Virus record (IMG/VR): IMGVR_UViG_3300042988_000324
Location: 1-35,422 of that record
Length of the DNA stretch: 35,422 nt
DNA from: a virus
Reading direction: 5' to 3' (one strand)
Shown piece after piece: positions 1 through 10,000 of this stretch (position 1 is its first letter; the number at the start of each line of letters is the position of its first letter). The notes beneath the pieces were generated by a model. That model had not been told where the DNA came from. It did not search any database and saw only the letters and a program-made list of their open reading frames with translations. The position numbers and the translations under genes were made by a program.

Positions 1-3000
1 ATACTTTGCACGTGAGTATAAGTAGTGATTCCTAATTGAGCTAGGTCGGTGTCACTACCAGTAATGTCTAATTTGTCATGTACTGTTAGAATTGTTCTGT
101 CTGTTAAACTTATGGTAAACGCACCAGATGAACTTGGTGTTGATGCATTTACGTTTGTTGGTTCTTGTGCGTTGATAGTATCAACAACATCTTGCGCGGT
201 CATACCAGTAGTCAGAGCGATTAAGTACCCATCAATAAAGATACTCACATCAGAAGTGAGAGTTGTTACTTTCGCAGAGACGATACCATAGCGTTGACCA
301 GCGTTTACAAAACGGTGAGCAGCGCCTTCAACGTTGCGTACTCCATCAACTTCACCCAATTCGTATGGTGCACCAATTACTACTTCATCACCATATCTGT
401 TAGTATCTACAGAGATGCCGAAGTTGCCGCCGATATGTGGCTTAGCACTAACTACACGTTGCTTGAACGTGAGAGTACCGGAGTCAACAATAATGGTGGC
501 GCCGTCATCTGGTGCGGTAGTGAATGACAATGTGTTATTGGTAATTGAAATTGAGAACCCAGTAGTGACTGCGCGGCTATTAACTGTTACTCTAACGTTC
601 GTCGTAGTAGCATTCCAATCATACAACGGGAACGCATTGTTGTACTCATTAGGAACAGATGCGCCAATGTTTTGAATGAATGTCTGACTTGCACGTGCGT
701 AGATGTACGCAGCGCCACTGTCGTTAGTGATACTGTCCGCATCTTCATAAGCAGAACCAACAACCAATTTAGAACCATCACGTGTGGTAGCTAGACTTGT
801 GATTTCGTGACCAATGATAGTCTCATTTGTATTCGCATACCCAGTTTCGTTCCACATGTAAGTCTTAACGACAGTACCAGCAGCAACATACAACCATAGG
901 CCGTTGTCACTAACTGCGAAGTGTGAAGTTCCAGCTACTGGCACTGTTGGTGTCTGTGTCGTTGACCAAGTGACTGACCCATCAACAACAGTCTTCACAA
1001 TCTTATACACACCAGTGCTCGTACCAGCAAACACAACAGCGCTATCATTAACGACGGAGAGTGAGTGCACACCTGTTAACGGTACAGTGTATCCACTAAT
1101 ATGGACAGCAGTATCATCAGCCACAACAGTACCAAGAACGGCACTATGCGCTATCGCGCAACCGTATCCACTACTTTGTTGTAAGTCAGAACTAGCAGTG
1201 AATGCCACCTGTCCGGCCATGACCTTCCAGTTATCACCATAATCAGAATCTACCCAGTGTAGACGCTTAACAAAAGCACTATAAGTGTCATTGGTGATAT
1301 CAGAAGGTGAAGAATGGCGTCTAGACACCAGTTTAAACACGATACCAGTACCCACCAGCGTTTGTTTACTCTTGGTCAATGCACTTGCTACAGTTAGGGT
1401 GGTAGCGCTTCCTACCGTCTTTACCTTGTAATAGCCATCTACCAGCGTTCCAAAGCCAGTCATGTAGAAGTAATCATCCGCCACTAATCCGTGAGCAGAA
1501 TCAAATGTTAGTGTGATCGTACCATTCAGGTTGTTCTTTACAGTAGTAGCAACAGTGCCAACACTTACTGGTGTAAAGATATCCCAGCTACCAGCGTGAC
1601 TTGCCACCCAAATGATGTCACCACGATATAAGCTAGACAAACTCTCAGCAGAGTAGTTTAAGTCCATCAAGTTAAACACACTGAACTTAGTGTCGTCAAT
1701 GTTGACATAACCTGCAGTTGGTAAACCACGTTGTTCGATATACGAGCTAGTATAAGCTGGTAGGAACGCATCAGTCGATGGCTTAACACCATAGTTAATT
1801 AACTCGGCACGAGTAACAGTTTGATCAACAGTACCAGTATCGGTGCCAATACCAATCAAACTAGGATTACCAGTTAACAGGTCTTGACGTAATTGAATCT
1901 CAACGAAGTTACTGTTTAAGACACTGCCGAATTCACCATTCTTAATTGCCCAGTTTTCGAATACGTCATACTCAAGCGCGCCTTGGAGCGGTGTAGCATT
2001 TTTAAAGATGCCACTTGCTTGATTAGTACCCTTATTTTTAATAAGAGTTTGATACACGTTAATTTGTGTAGTGTCAGTAAGAGCAGCATTTACCATGTAA
2101 TCACGTGGTCTAAAGCCAATCAAACCAAATGCCAGCAAGTCTTGATCTTGCTCTAAGTTAGCAGTGTTGATGTCATATAGCTGAGAGATTTCATACGCCA
2201 TAGTTGATGGGTTTGGCAACAAGCCGCGCTTGATGTTGTCATAGCTACTTTGATTCCATAGGGTGTAGTCAAAGTCCACTGATGGTTGAATACCTGTTTT
2301 AGCAGACCAGTATAAATTCTTATAAGTGACAATAGTACCCTTGGCATACTTGCCGTTGCTTGACCATTCAGCGATATCACCTTGATTCAAGATAAAGCCA
2401 CTAGCATCAACTGAGCCAGTCCAACTTGCCGACTTTTTGCCTTGTAGAATCAATCGGCCTTGACGCAAGCCAGTAGTCTTGTCGTACAGAGTATCGCCAA
2501 AGATTGTTTGATTGTCAAACACAACTGCATGTTCAACGCAACTGAGATCCATGTTAGCATAAGCAACAGTATCACCTTCGTTCATTACTCTGATTGTAAA
2601 CTGTTCGTTTTTACGCAGTACTGCGATGTCTTCTGGTTGTAACGGAACTAAGTTTTGATTCAAGACAAAGTTGCGTTCACGAATTGTCAATGGTTGAACA
2701 ATTAGACCAGCTTTACCAGCTACAAATTCTGTAGCATTTGGGTTCAAGCTAATGGTACTACCAACACTCCAACTTTGTTGTGCCCAGTTCAAGTACTCAG
2801 CAATCATTGCTGTCCAGTCCATGGTAACGCCGTTGCGTGTGTTTACGAATTGTACACCGCGATCACCTAAGTAACGGCCGTAGTTACGTAAGAATTCAGC
2901 GACACCTTGTAGTGAATAGAACTCAGTGCCATAAGCGATAGTAACTGTGTTAAGTGAGTCGTATACGGTGCTTAATTGAACTGACACTGTACCGATTTTA

Positions 3001-6000
3001 ATTGTCTCTAGCGGACCAGAAGATGGTGTCACCACAGTAAAGTACGGGTTAGTAATTGAATTACCCCATACGGTATATCCACGTTCTGTCTTTTGAATCA
3101 CTACACTACTGTAGGTAATCTTATCAGATGCCACGTTGTCGTATAAGAGCACTGCGAAGTTGTCATCTGGAATTAACAGAGACGCAGCTGTACTGTTTGG
3201 TGAACTGTTTTCAGTTAAGAAGCGTAGGTAATCTTTATCAGAGAAGCCAGCAACTTTATAAGTTAAGCGAACATCTAAGTTCTTTAATAGATCCGATACA
3301 TAGCTGTGACCGTCTTCGCCTGTTTGATTGATGTAGTCAATGATCCAGTTTACATAACTGTTTTTTGATGTGCCAGCACCGTAGAGAACAACAGAGGCTG
3401 GGTCCAAGTGATAGCGCTCGTTGAACAAGTATTGTCCAGTGATGCTGTCGTATTTGTAATCATCAGTATCAACGCAGTAGTTATAGAACTGCGCTGGTTC
3501 AAAGATGCTTAATAGGCGCATTAGGTCAAATGGCCATGATGAACTGCGCAAGTACGATGCTTCTGCTGGGCCCACGTCACCAGCTACCCATTCACGCTTA
3601 AACGTGTTAGAATCATAGTTACCGACGATTGATTTAAGTGGATCCATTAAACGGCCAGCTTCGTCAACTGGTAAGGCGTTCAATAGACCAGGGCGCACTC
3701 GTGTAGAGTCAACATAGGAATCAGCATCAGCGTCATTCCAGATATAACCAGCAGCGATATCTTCCCACATGCGAAGATTACCACTTGTATATGGAGCGAC
3801 TCCGTAACGTTTGTCCCACCATTCTGGTTTAACCGTTAGTCCTAACATCTCCCATGGCGCACCAGCTGGATTAACTGTGTCGTACAACCATAAGTATACA
3901 CCGCGCCAGCCACCACTCTTCAATTGTGACTTGTCAAATTTATTGAATACTCGATTGTAGTTATAAGAGAATGGATTACCAACAGCGTAGAATTGCTCAC
4001 GATAGTTGATTCTGTTTTTACCAACCCAACGCATAAATGACGTTGTATAAGCTGGTAGAATCTCTTCAAAAGTATAGTCGGTAGTGCGCCATTGTCCAGG
4101 GAACAAACTAGCACGTGTCATCGGTGGCTTCTTGGTACCTTTGATGTTGTTGAACACACGTGTCTCGTACTCAAGTAGGGCGATATCGCGGAAGTCTACC
4201 AATGTGTCATTAGTAGCATCATACTCACCATATAAACGAGTGTAGCTACCATCGTGACCGACCAACATATAAACTGGGCTTTGCGCAGTTTCATCTAAGA
4301 CTACACCTGGTTTAGAAGCTGGGAATAGACCCATGCTTGTTGGTGTAGCTGGTACATAACTACCATATGTTTGTTGATATTCATTAACGATGATGGTATC
4401 AGTCTTTGTTAGTGTAGCACTTACCATCAAACTTTTTTCAGTGGTACTAACGGTGTAGTCAACACCACGAATCAATTGTTTTGTTACAGCATTACCGTCC
4501 ACAATCTTCTTGTGATATACAGCAATGCCTTTGTAGTTTGCTCGGTCAAAAAAGTAGATTTCTGATAACGGGAACACGGTGTTAGACACAGTTGCATTAA
4601 ATGTGTAGGTAGAAGTCTTATAAGGACTGCCACTTGGAAGCATATCGCTCCAGAAGAATGAATCAGCTTCGTTTTTAGTAGAACTGATTTGATAGATGAT
4701 GTCATCCAGAATCTGAGCTGGTGTTTGGTACACTGAGTAGTCACCTTTTTGTGCTAATTCAATGATGCTGTTTTTGTAATCCATGTACTCATCGGACGCA
4801 TATTGAAGAGCACTGCCTAAATTAGCTTTAGTCTTGCGCAAGAATACACCAGGTAGTACCAAGCTAGCACTGTTCTGAATGATTGTGGTACCGTACTTGG
4901 AGATTTCACCAAGTGTGTTTAAGTTGTTACTACCATAGATATTACCAGAAGCGCCTGGTGCATTGCTATAGATACTTGTATAGAAGTGCTTGATATCACC
5001 AGCAGATACGGACTTAATTTCTGTATTGAATGGATTGTTCTGCAAGTTAGTAGGAATCGCATAGAATGCCTTTGAGCTAACACTATCACTTAGCAGAGAC
5101 ACCGATACTTGATCACCGATACTTGGTGGATTCGTTTTAAAGATGATAGTAGTCTTGTTTGCAACCGTGTCACGAATTACCCTGTACTTACTGCTGTCAA
5201 CATAGTCACCGTTTAAATAAATTTGAACAGGATTCCAAAGAGTAACCGCTTCTTCACCAGCAACAACATCACACTCAAGTAGATATTGATTAGTAGCAGT
5301 GATATCAAAGACGAATACTTGATACTGTTTACTATCAGACGCAGCTTTGACCCAGCCATTACGCGCCTTGAATGTACCATCAGCGTAGTTAGTGTGAATG
5401 AATCCTGAGTTAACTCGTGCGATAGTAGCCGTAGTAGCAGCGCTAGTTGTTTTGTAAGTGAACGTGTCTTCGTTTAAGTAAACAGTGAACACAAAGTCAC
5501 CAGTAGAGGCGCCAGAACTGTACTTAACTGGGAAGCCAAGAACAGCGTCATTGTCACCAGTACCAACAGTGTAGCCAAATAGTTTTGTGCCTTTGAACGT
5601 AGAGGCGATGTACTTGGTGTCGTTGCTTAATTTATACTCACTGCTATCAAACACATCAAACATAGGTGGTTGATTGATAGAGACTTTCGTTTGAGACTCA
5701 TCCCATGAACTACCCGTCCACTGTAGAGCTTTGCCCAAATAGTCAACGCTTGGTCCTTTAGCAACATATACGGCACTGCCTGTTTCAATAGTGACACCGA
5801 CTTTTGGCACCAATGATACAATTTTTGCGCCATTTGGGCCTGCTGGTATCATACGCACTGTGTACACAGTCTTTTTAACTGTTGAGTTACTATCATGGGG
5901 GAACATGATAGTGCCGCCGTCTAGTACAGTAGTTGTAACGGTCTGACCAAGTGTACTACCAGCTGTTTTAATTGTAGTAGTAAATGTACAAGCATCGCTA

Positions 6001-7013
6001 CCAACAACGTTAGACATCGCATTAGTTTCCGTATCGTTTACGAAGTCAACGATAGTGCCGAATTTAGTACCACTGTCAAACAGTGCTAAGTCGCGTTCGA
6101 ATTCAATGATTGGTCGTTGCGCACGAGTTTGTGTGTTATAATCGTTAGTAGTCGCAACGCCATTGTACTTGATTACGGTGTCGATTACTGATTGATGGAA
6201 CCAGCGATTACCACGAGCCCACGCATTGCGTTCGCGACTGCGGCGATTAGACACAATATAGTCTGGGTTAACTGGAACATTCAAGCGAATAGACCATGAA
6301 CCACTGTCCCAACGGCCAATGTCCCAAGGGTTGTAGATACCGCCAGCGCATGTCTCAACGCATAGCAAGTCGTCAACTGGAATCAATTCAATACTTGTAC
6401 CAACACCTTCAACGTAGTATTCAACGAATTTAGCACCGAATCCATCTGCCGTAGCGGTTACGTTACCAGTAAACATTACCTTTAGGCCGTTTACGAATGT
6501 AGCTGCGCCCGCTGTGATGGCAGCAGCACTAGGGTATGTCTTAGCACCAATGATTGCTGAGAAGTCTGTATCACTGTCGATTAAGATAGCATCAGGGCCA
6601 AGTGGCAACCAGTGATATTGTGCGTAGTTTACAATCTTATCTAAGTCGATAAAGCTGTCCCAGCTGTAGAATTCACTAGAGAATAGTTTATTGTGGTTCT
6701 TATTGATGCCGCCTTCACGGGCGATAGCGTCGATGATGCCAGGATAGTCAATAAAGTCAACCGCTTCCTGTGTGTCGGTCTTTAAGAAGGTGACCGCTGG
6801 ATCTAGCTGGTAGTTATTGCGGACGTCTGTGGACTCCACAACGTATTTGTCATTCTGAGTAACTCCATAACCATATTTCGAACCAATTAAACCCTGCACT
6901 TTAAGCATGTCGGGTTGACTTGTTAGAACATCTAGCGTAGCCGCTAAGAATTGTTCATTGGTCTCCGTTTGGAAGACTTCTGGTAGAAATTGTAGGGTTC
7001 GGACTTGTGCCAT
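1..7013 (-). CDS. Giant virion structural (baseplate-region) protein, 3' end outside window
   Basis: An uninterrupted minus-strand frame runs from the ATG at 7013 to the left edge: at least 2,337 codons, C terminus missing. AGGTGA (7028-7023) lies 9 nt before the ATG. It follows the gp6-type gene, the place of gene 7 in T4, but is more than twice the length of T4 gp7 (1,032 aa), so gp7 identity is positional only. The N terminus (MAQVRTLQFLPEVFQTET) and a segment near 6180-6240 (RNAWARGNRWFH) look like large structural proteins of marine T4-type phages. The part encoded by 300-1080 contains beta-propeller-like blades, including two FG-GAP-like segments (LVVGSAYEDAD and EVVIGAPYELGEVDG). The last part (about 5-200) resembles the hook-IN motif of flagellar and phage surface proteins (TAQDVVDTINAQ ... 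LAQLGI). It is probably a baseplate or fibre-attachment protein on the outside of the virion. Confident it is one large structural gene; exact role unknown. Confidence 0.85.
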   Translation of the reverse strand, partial: MAQVRTLQFLPEVFQTETNEQFLAATLDVLTSQPDMLKVQGLIGSKYGYGVTQNDKYVVESTDVRNNYQLDPAVTFLKTDTQEAVDFIDYPGIIDAIAREGGINKNHNKLFSSEFYSWDSFIDLDKIVNYAQYHWLPLGPDAILIDSDTDFSAIIGAKTYPSAAAITAGAATFVNGLKVMFTGNVTATADGFGAKFVEYYVEGVGTSIELIPVDDLLCVETCAGGIYNPWDIGRWDSGSWSIRLNVPVNPDYIVSNRRSRERNAWARGNRWFHQSVIDTVIKYNGVATTNDYNTQTRAQRPIIEFERDLALFDSGTKFGTIVDFVNDTETNAMSNVVGSDACTFTTTIKTAGSTLGQTVTTTVLDGGTIMFPHDSNSTVKKTVYTVRMIPAGPNGAKIVSLVPKVGVTIETGSAVYVAKGPSVDYLGKALQWTGSSWDESQTKVSINQPPMFDVFDSSEYKLSNDTKYIASTFKGTKLFGYTVGTGDNDAVLGFPVKYSSGASTGDFVFTVYLNEDTFTYKTTSAATTATIARVNSGFIHTNYADGTFKARNGWVKAASDSKQYQVFVFDITATNQYLLECDVVAGEEAVTLWNPVQIYLNGDYVDSSKYRVIRDTVANKTTIIFKTNPPSIGDQVSVSLLSDSVSSKAFYAIPTNLQNNPFNTEIKSVSAGDIKHFYTSIYSNAPGASGNIYGSNNLNTLGEISKYGTTIIQNSASLVLPGVFLRKTKANLGSALQYASDEYMDYKNSIIELAQKGDYSVYQTPAQILDDIIYQISSTKNEADSFFWSDMLPSGSPYKTSTYTFNATVSNTVFPLSEIYFFDRANYKGIAVYHKKIVDGNAVTKQLIRGVDYTVSTTEKSLMVSATLTKTDTIIVNEYQQTYGSYVPATPTSMGLFPASKPGVVLDETAQSPVYMLVGHDGSYTRLYGEYDATNDTLVDFRDIALLEYETRVFNNIKGTKKPPMTRASLFPGQWRTTDYTFEEILPAYTTSFMRWVGKNRINYREQFYAVGNPFSYNYNRVFNKFDKSQLKSGGWRGVYLWLYDTVNPAGAPWEMLGLTVKPEWWDKRYGVAPYTSGNLRMWEDIAAGYIWNDADADSYVDSTRVRPGLLNALPVDEAGRLMDPLKSIVGNYDSNTFKREWVAGDVGPAEASYLRSSSWPFDLMRLLSIFEPAQFYNYCVDTDDYKYDSITGQYLFNERYHLDPASVVLYGAGTSKNSYVNWIIDYINQTGEDGHSYVSDLLKNLDVRLTYKVAGFSDKDYLRFLTENSSPNSTAASLLIPDDNFAVLLYDNVASDKITYSSVVIQKTERGYTVWGNSITNPYFTVVTPSSGPLETIKIGTVSVQLSTVYDSLNTVTIAYGTEFYSLQGVAEFLRNYGRYLGDRGVQFVNTRNGVTMDWTAMIAEYLNWAQQSWSVGSTISLNPNATEFVAGKAGLIVQPLTIRERNFVLNQNLVPLQPEDIAVLRKNEQFTIRVMNEGDTVAYANMDLSCVEHAVVFDNQTIFGDTLYDKTTGLRQGRLILQGKKSASWTGSVDASGFILNQGDIAEWSSNGKYAKGTIVTYKNLYWSAKTGIQPSVDFDYTLWNQSSYDNIKRGLLPNPSTMAYEISQLYDINTANLEQDQDLLAFGLIGFRPRDYMVNAALTDTTQINVYQTLIKNKGTNQASGIFKNATPLQGALEYDVFENWAIKNGEFGSVLNSNFVEIQLRQDLLTGNPSLIGIGTDTGTVDQTVTRAELINYGVKPSTDAFLPAYTSSYIEQRGLPTAGYVNIDDTKFSVFNLMDLNYSAESLSSLYRGDIIWVASHAGSWDIFTPVSVGTVATTVKNNLNGTITLTFDSAHGLVADDYFYMTGFGTLVDGYYKVKTVGSATTLTVASALTKSKQTLVGTGIVFKLVSRRHSSPSDITNDTYSAFVKRLHWVDSDYGDNWKVMAGQVAFTASSDLQQSSGYGCAIAHSAVLGTVVADDTAVHISGYTVPLTGVHSLSVVNDSAVVFAGTSTGVYKIVKTVVDGSVTWSTTQTPTVPVAGTSHFAVSDNGLWLYVAAGTVVKTYMWNETGYANTNETIIGHEITSLATTRDGSKLVVGSAYEDADSITNDSGAAYIYARASQTFIQNIGASVPNEYNNAFPLYDWNATTTNVRVTVNSRAVTTGFSISITNNTLSFTTAPDDGATIIVDSGTLTFKQRVVSAKPHIGGNFGISVDTNRYGDEVVIGAPYELGEVDGVRNVEGAAHRFVNAGQRYGIVSAKVTTLTSDVSIFIDGYLIALTTGMTAQDVVDTINAQEPTNVNASTPSSSGAFTISLTDRTILTVHDKLDITGSDTDLAQLGITTYTHVQS

Positions 7014-7021
7014 GTTCTTTG

Positions 7022-7064
7022 ATCACCTGTTATTACTGTATTTATCTATACAAAAACAGGTGAT
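7022..7064 (-). promoter_or_regulatory. Inverted repeat enclosing a late promoter and carrying the next gene's SD
   Basis: ATCACCTGTT (minus 7064-7055) and AACAGGTGAT (minus 7031-7022) are perfect 10-bp complements. The 23-nt loop contains GATAAATA. The 3' arm holds AGGTGA, the likely Shine-Dalgarno of the giant structural gene starting at 7013. A transcript reading through from gp6 could fold and hide that site; one starting inside the loop would lack the 5' arm. Confidence 0.7.
7039..7046 (-). promoter_or_regulatory. Late promoter octamer GATAAATA
   Basis: One base from the T4 late consensus TATAAATA. By T4 spacing, transcription would start near 7033, giving a leader of about 20 nt before the ATG at 7013. 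TTTTTG lies 4 nt upstream of the octamer, as in two other tail promoters here. Confidence 0.65.
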
Positions 7065-7071
7065 TTCTGAA

Positions 7072-10000
7072 TTAACGGCCCATATTTGCTGCGGTCAAGC
7101 TAGTAATCACAGAGATGTCAGACGCAGTGGCACCATTCACGAAGATTTGGTCTGGCTCACAACGCACCTCATACATGTCACCGAATTGGAGCGTAGGATC
7201 AGTTGGCACCAAGATAACCGAACTAATTAAACTGCCCAGCTGTGCATGGAGATAAGCTGATAATTCCGTAAAGTACATTACGTCACCGAAGTCCCAGTTT
7301 TCGATAGCAAAGTACGAGTTTAACGCCGATAAGACGCTACTGCGAATCTGGCTGTCACTGGCAGTTGACTTAGAGTTCTTTACTACCTTGATAGTAGCAC
7401 GTAATTTAGCTTCTGCTTTACTACCAAAGAGCGGCTTAAAGCGAACACTGTTTAACACAACCGCGTCACTGATCATCTTATAGCTGTTAATCTCAGCATA
7501 GGACTGCTGGAGCTCGTTAATGGTAGGCACAGATGGTTCTGCCACTCCACCAGTAGTATCCGTAATCCAGTTAGTGTACTGAGTATAGTAACTTTGTGTC
7601 ACCAAATACAAGTCAATGATGTTTGTAGTAGCAGGGTCGATTCTGCTAGTCTGACCAGAGTTATGGCGATACTGGAACTTGATTGAACTACCTTTACCAG
7701 GCTTTACCAGGTAATTAGGTGTAACGTCTGTCATAACAGTTACTGGTGGAATCACAGTTGCGTCTTCACTAGACTTGTAGAATCGGTTGATGATTGTCAC
7801 TGGTACAGGCTTTGGTTCACCAGTAATAGTGGTGCCGGTAATTATCGCATTAGATGAATTGGTCACTGTAAACGTTATAGTATTGGCAGAGTTCGCAACA
7901 GTTGATGCTCCTACCGTACCCTGATGTGTACCATTCAATACGCTGTAATCAACAGTAATGTTTGAATTGCTACTAGCATCCAAATACGTGTAACTATTAC
8001 TAGCACCAGTTATTTGAATAGTGACGTTACCAGTAGGAATCTTATGATTCATACTCGTAGTCGCAGTGACCGTGTATTGCGTATTGGCCGGTGCCGCGTT
8101 AGGCTTAGATACAACCAGATTAGCAGTCAACGCATCAACGCAATAGAACACAGTATCAACTGGATACTCTTCCTTCTTATTGTTCACCAAGTCAAATGTA
8201 CTCAATTCAGTAGTATAGATAACTTTACCAGCTGTTAGCAATTGTAGCGTTTCGATACCAGAAGTCTCAGTATCGCGTGAGAAGAACACAGCTGAATTTG
8301 GTTCCACAACAGTATTGCCATTCAGCTTAGCGGTAAAGAAGTCTGGGTTACTACTATAGCCAGTTGTAGCGTTAATAGGACTCACTGATACTTCAAAGTC
8401 GTTTTTAAATCCATCACTCTGTACTGGTTGATCTGTTACGTTAAGAACAATGTCAGTCTCAGTTAGCTTAACAAAGTCACTCAACACGGCGCCAGTCTTT
8501 GGGTCATACACTCGCTTATTAGAATCAAATAAGAATCGTACACCACTCACGCTTGCAAATGAATAAGTTACGTTGCGAACAGTCACTGTATATTTTGAGT
8601 CACTTGAACTGTAGGTAAACTTAACAAGATAAGAGGCCGGTGTAGTACCAGCACTCGCTGCTGCGATAACACTCCAGCGTTCAGAGGTTGGTGACAGAGT
8701 ATTATTATACTGTAACACAAAGTCTTTTTGTAATCTGATGTAACCAAGTGCTGAGCCGGCAATTGTACTACTCAGTGTGTTGTCAAATGATGGAATAATC
8801 GCACCAGTAGATGTATCATCATCATTACCAGTAGTAGAATCAATCACTATATCGTTAAACAACATAGTGCCGTTTGGAATATACGCGCTTAACGTAACTG
8901 GACCATGACCGTTTGCCAATTTACCAGTACCATAGTTGTAGCCGTCACCACTAACGTTGTCAACACCTACCCATAGATATTCTTTATCTGTTGTATTTGC
9001 CACTAGTCGATTGTTAGAATCAAAACGATAGTCCTTATTTACTGGCTGCAACTTAATCAAGGCACCAGTTGAGATAAACTTTAAATTGTCACTACTAAAC
9101 GAACCAAGAGCTTGTGGCGTTTGATTAGTAAGCACAGTTGTTGGTAGATTATCAGCAGTTGTATAGAAGTAACCAGTGACTTGACTACCACTAATAGTAA
9201 CCAACTGCCAGAATACTCGCTTCTTAGCATGTTCGACACCAACCGTACCTTTTTGTTTACCATAATACGTGTGATAATATTGTACACACTCAGCGCGATT
9301 CAACAGCGCGGGTAATGTACTGGTCAAAAACTCAGTTGCATAATTAGAGGAGCTTGTTGAGAAGGTAGTTACTGTAGACGTGTCGGAGAATGTCAACGCG
9401 CCGTCATCAGAGAAGATATTAGTTGACGAGTATTTACCAGTAGGGTCTAACAAGTCAAGATTACGAGACACGCCAATACTTGTGCGGTTTAACGCTTTCG
9501 ACTTGATGATTGAGTTGTACAAGGTGAATGGGAAGCTAGTATAATCTTCACCATTTACCATACGGTTCTGAGAGTAGAACTTAGCCGGTGCTCGTTCTTT
9601 GATATTAGTCAAAGTCTCACGATTCTGACTGGTACTGCATGGTACTTGTAACGAGAATGTAAATGTTAATTGCTCAGTGCGTTTTGTACGACTTACATAG
9701 TTGATGGTAGCAGTTAAGCCAGACATTTCACTAGTGTCAATTGTGTACTTTAGCGCATTACTACTGCGCAGATAAGCACGATAGCTACCAATAGGAATCT
9801 GACCAAAAACGCCGTCACCAAACACATAAGATACTTCGTCGTTTGCTCTACTAGCAACACTGTATAGCGTCTTCACACCAGTGGTACTGGTAGTACCAGC
9901 ATAGATACTTTCAACCTGAGTCCATAGCTTGTCAACAGTTCCCTGATTATCAACTGAGTATAACCAAGTGTCTTCGTTATTAACACCCTGCACATTAATT

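Noticed and set aside
5205-5225. AAATAAAT-like strings inside the giant structural gene
   Set aside because: AT-rich coding sequence in a gene interior, with no gene start nearby; octamer look-alikes are expected by chance.
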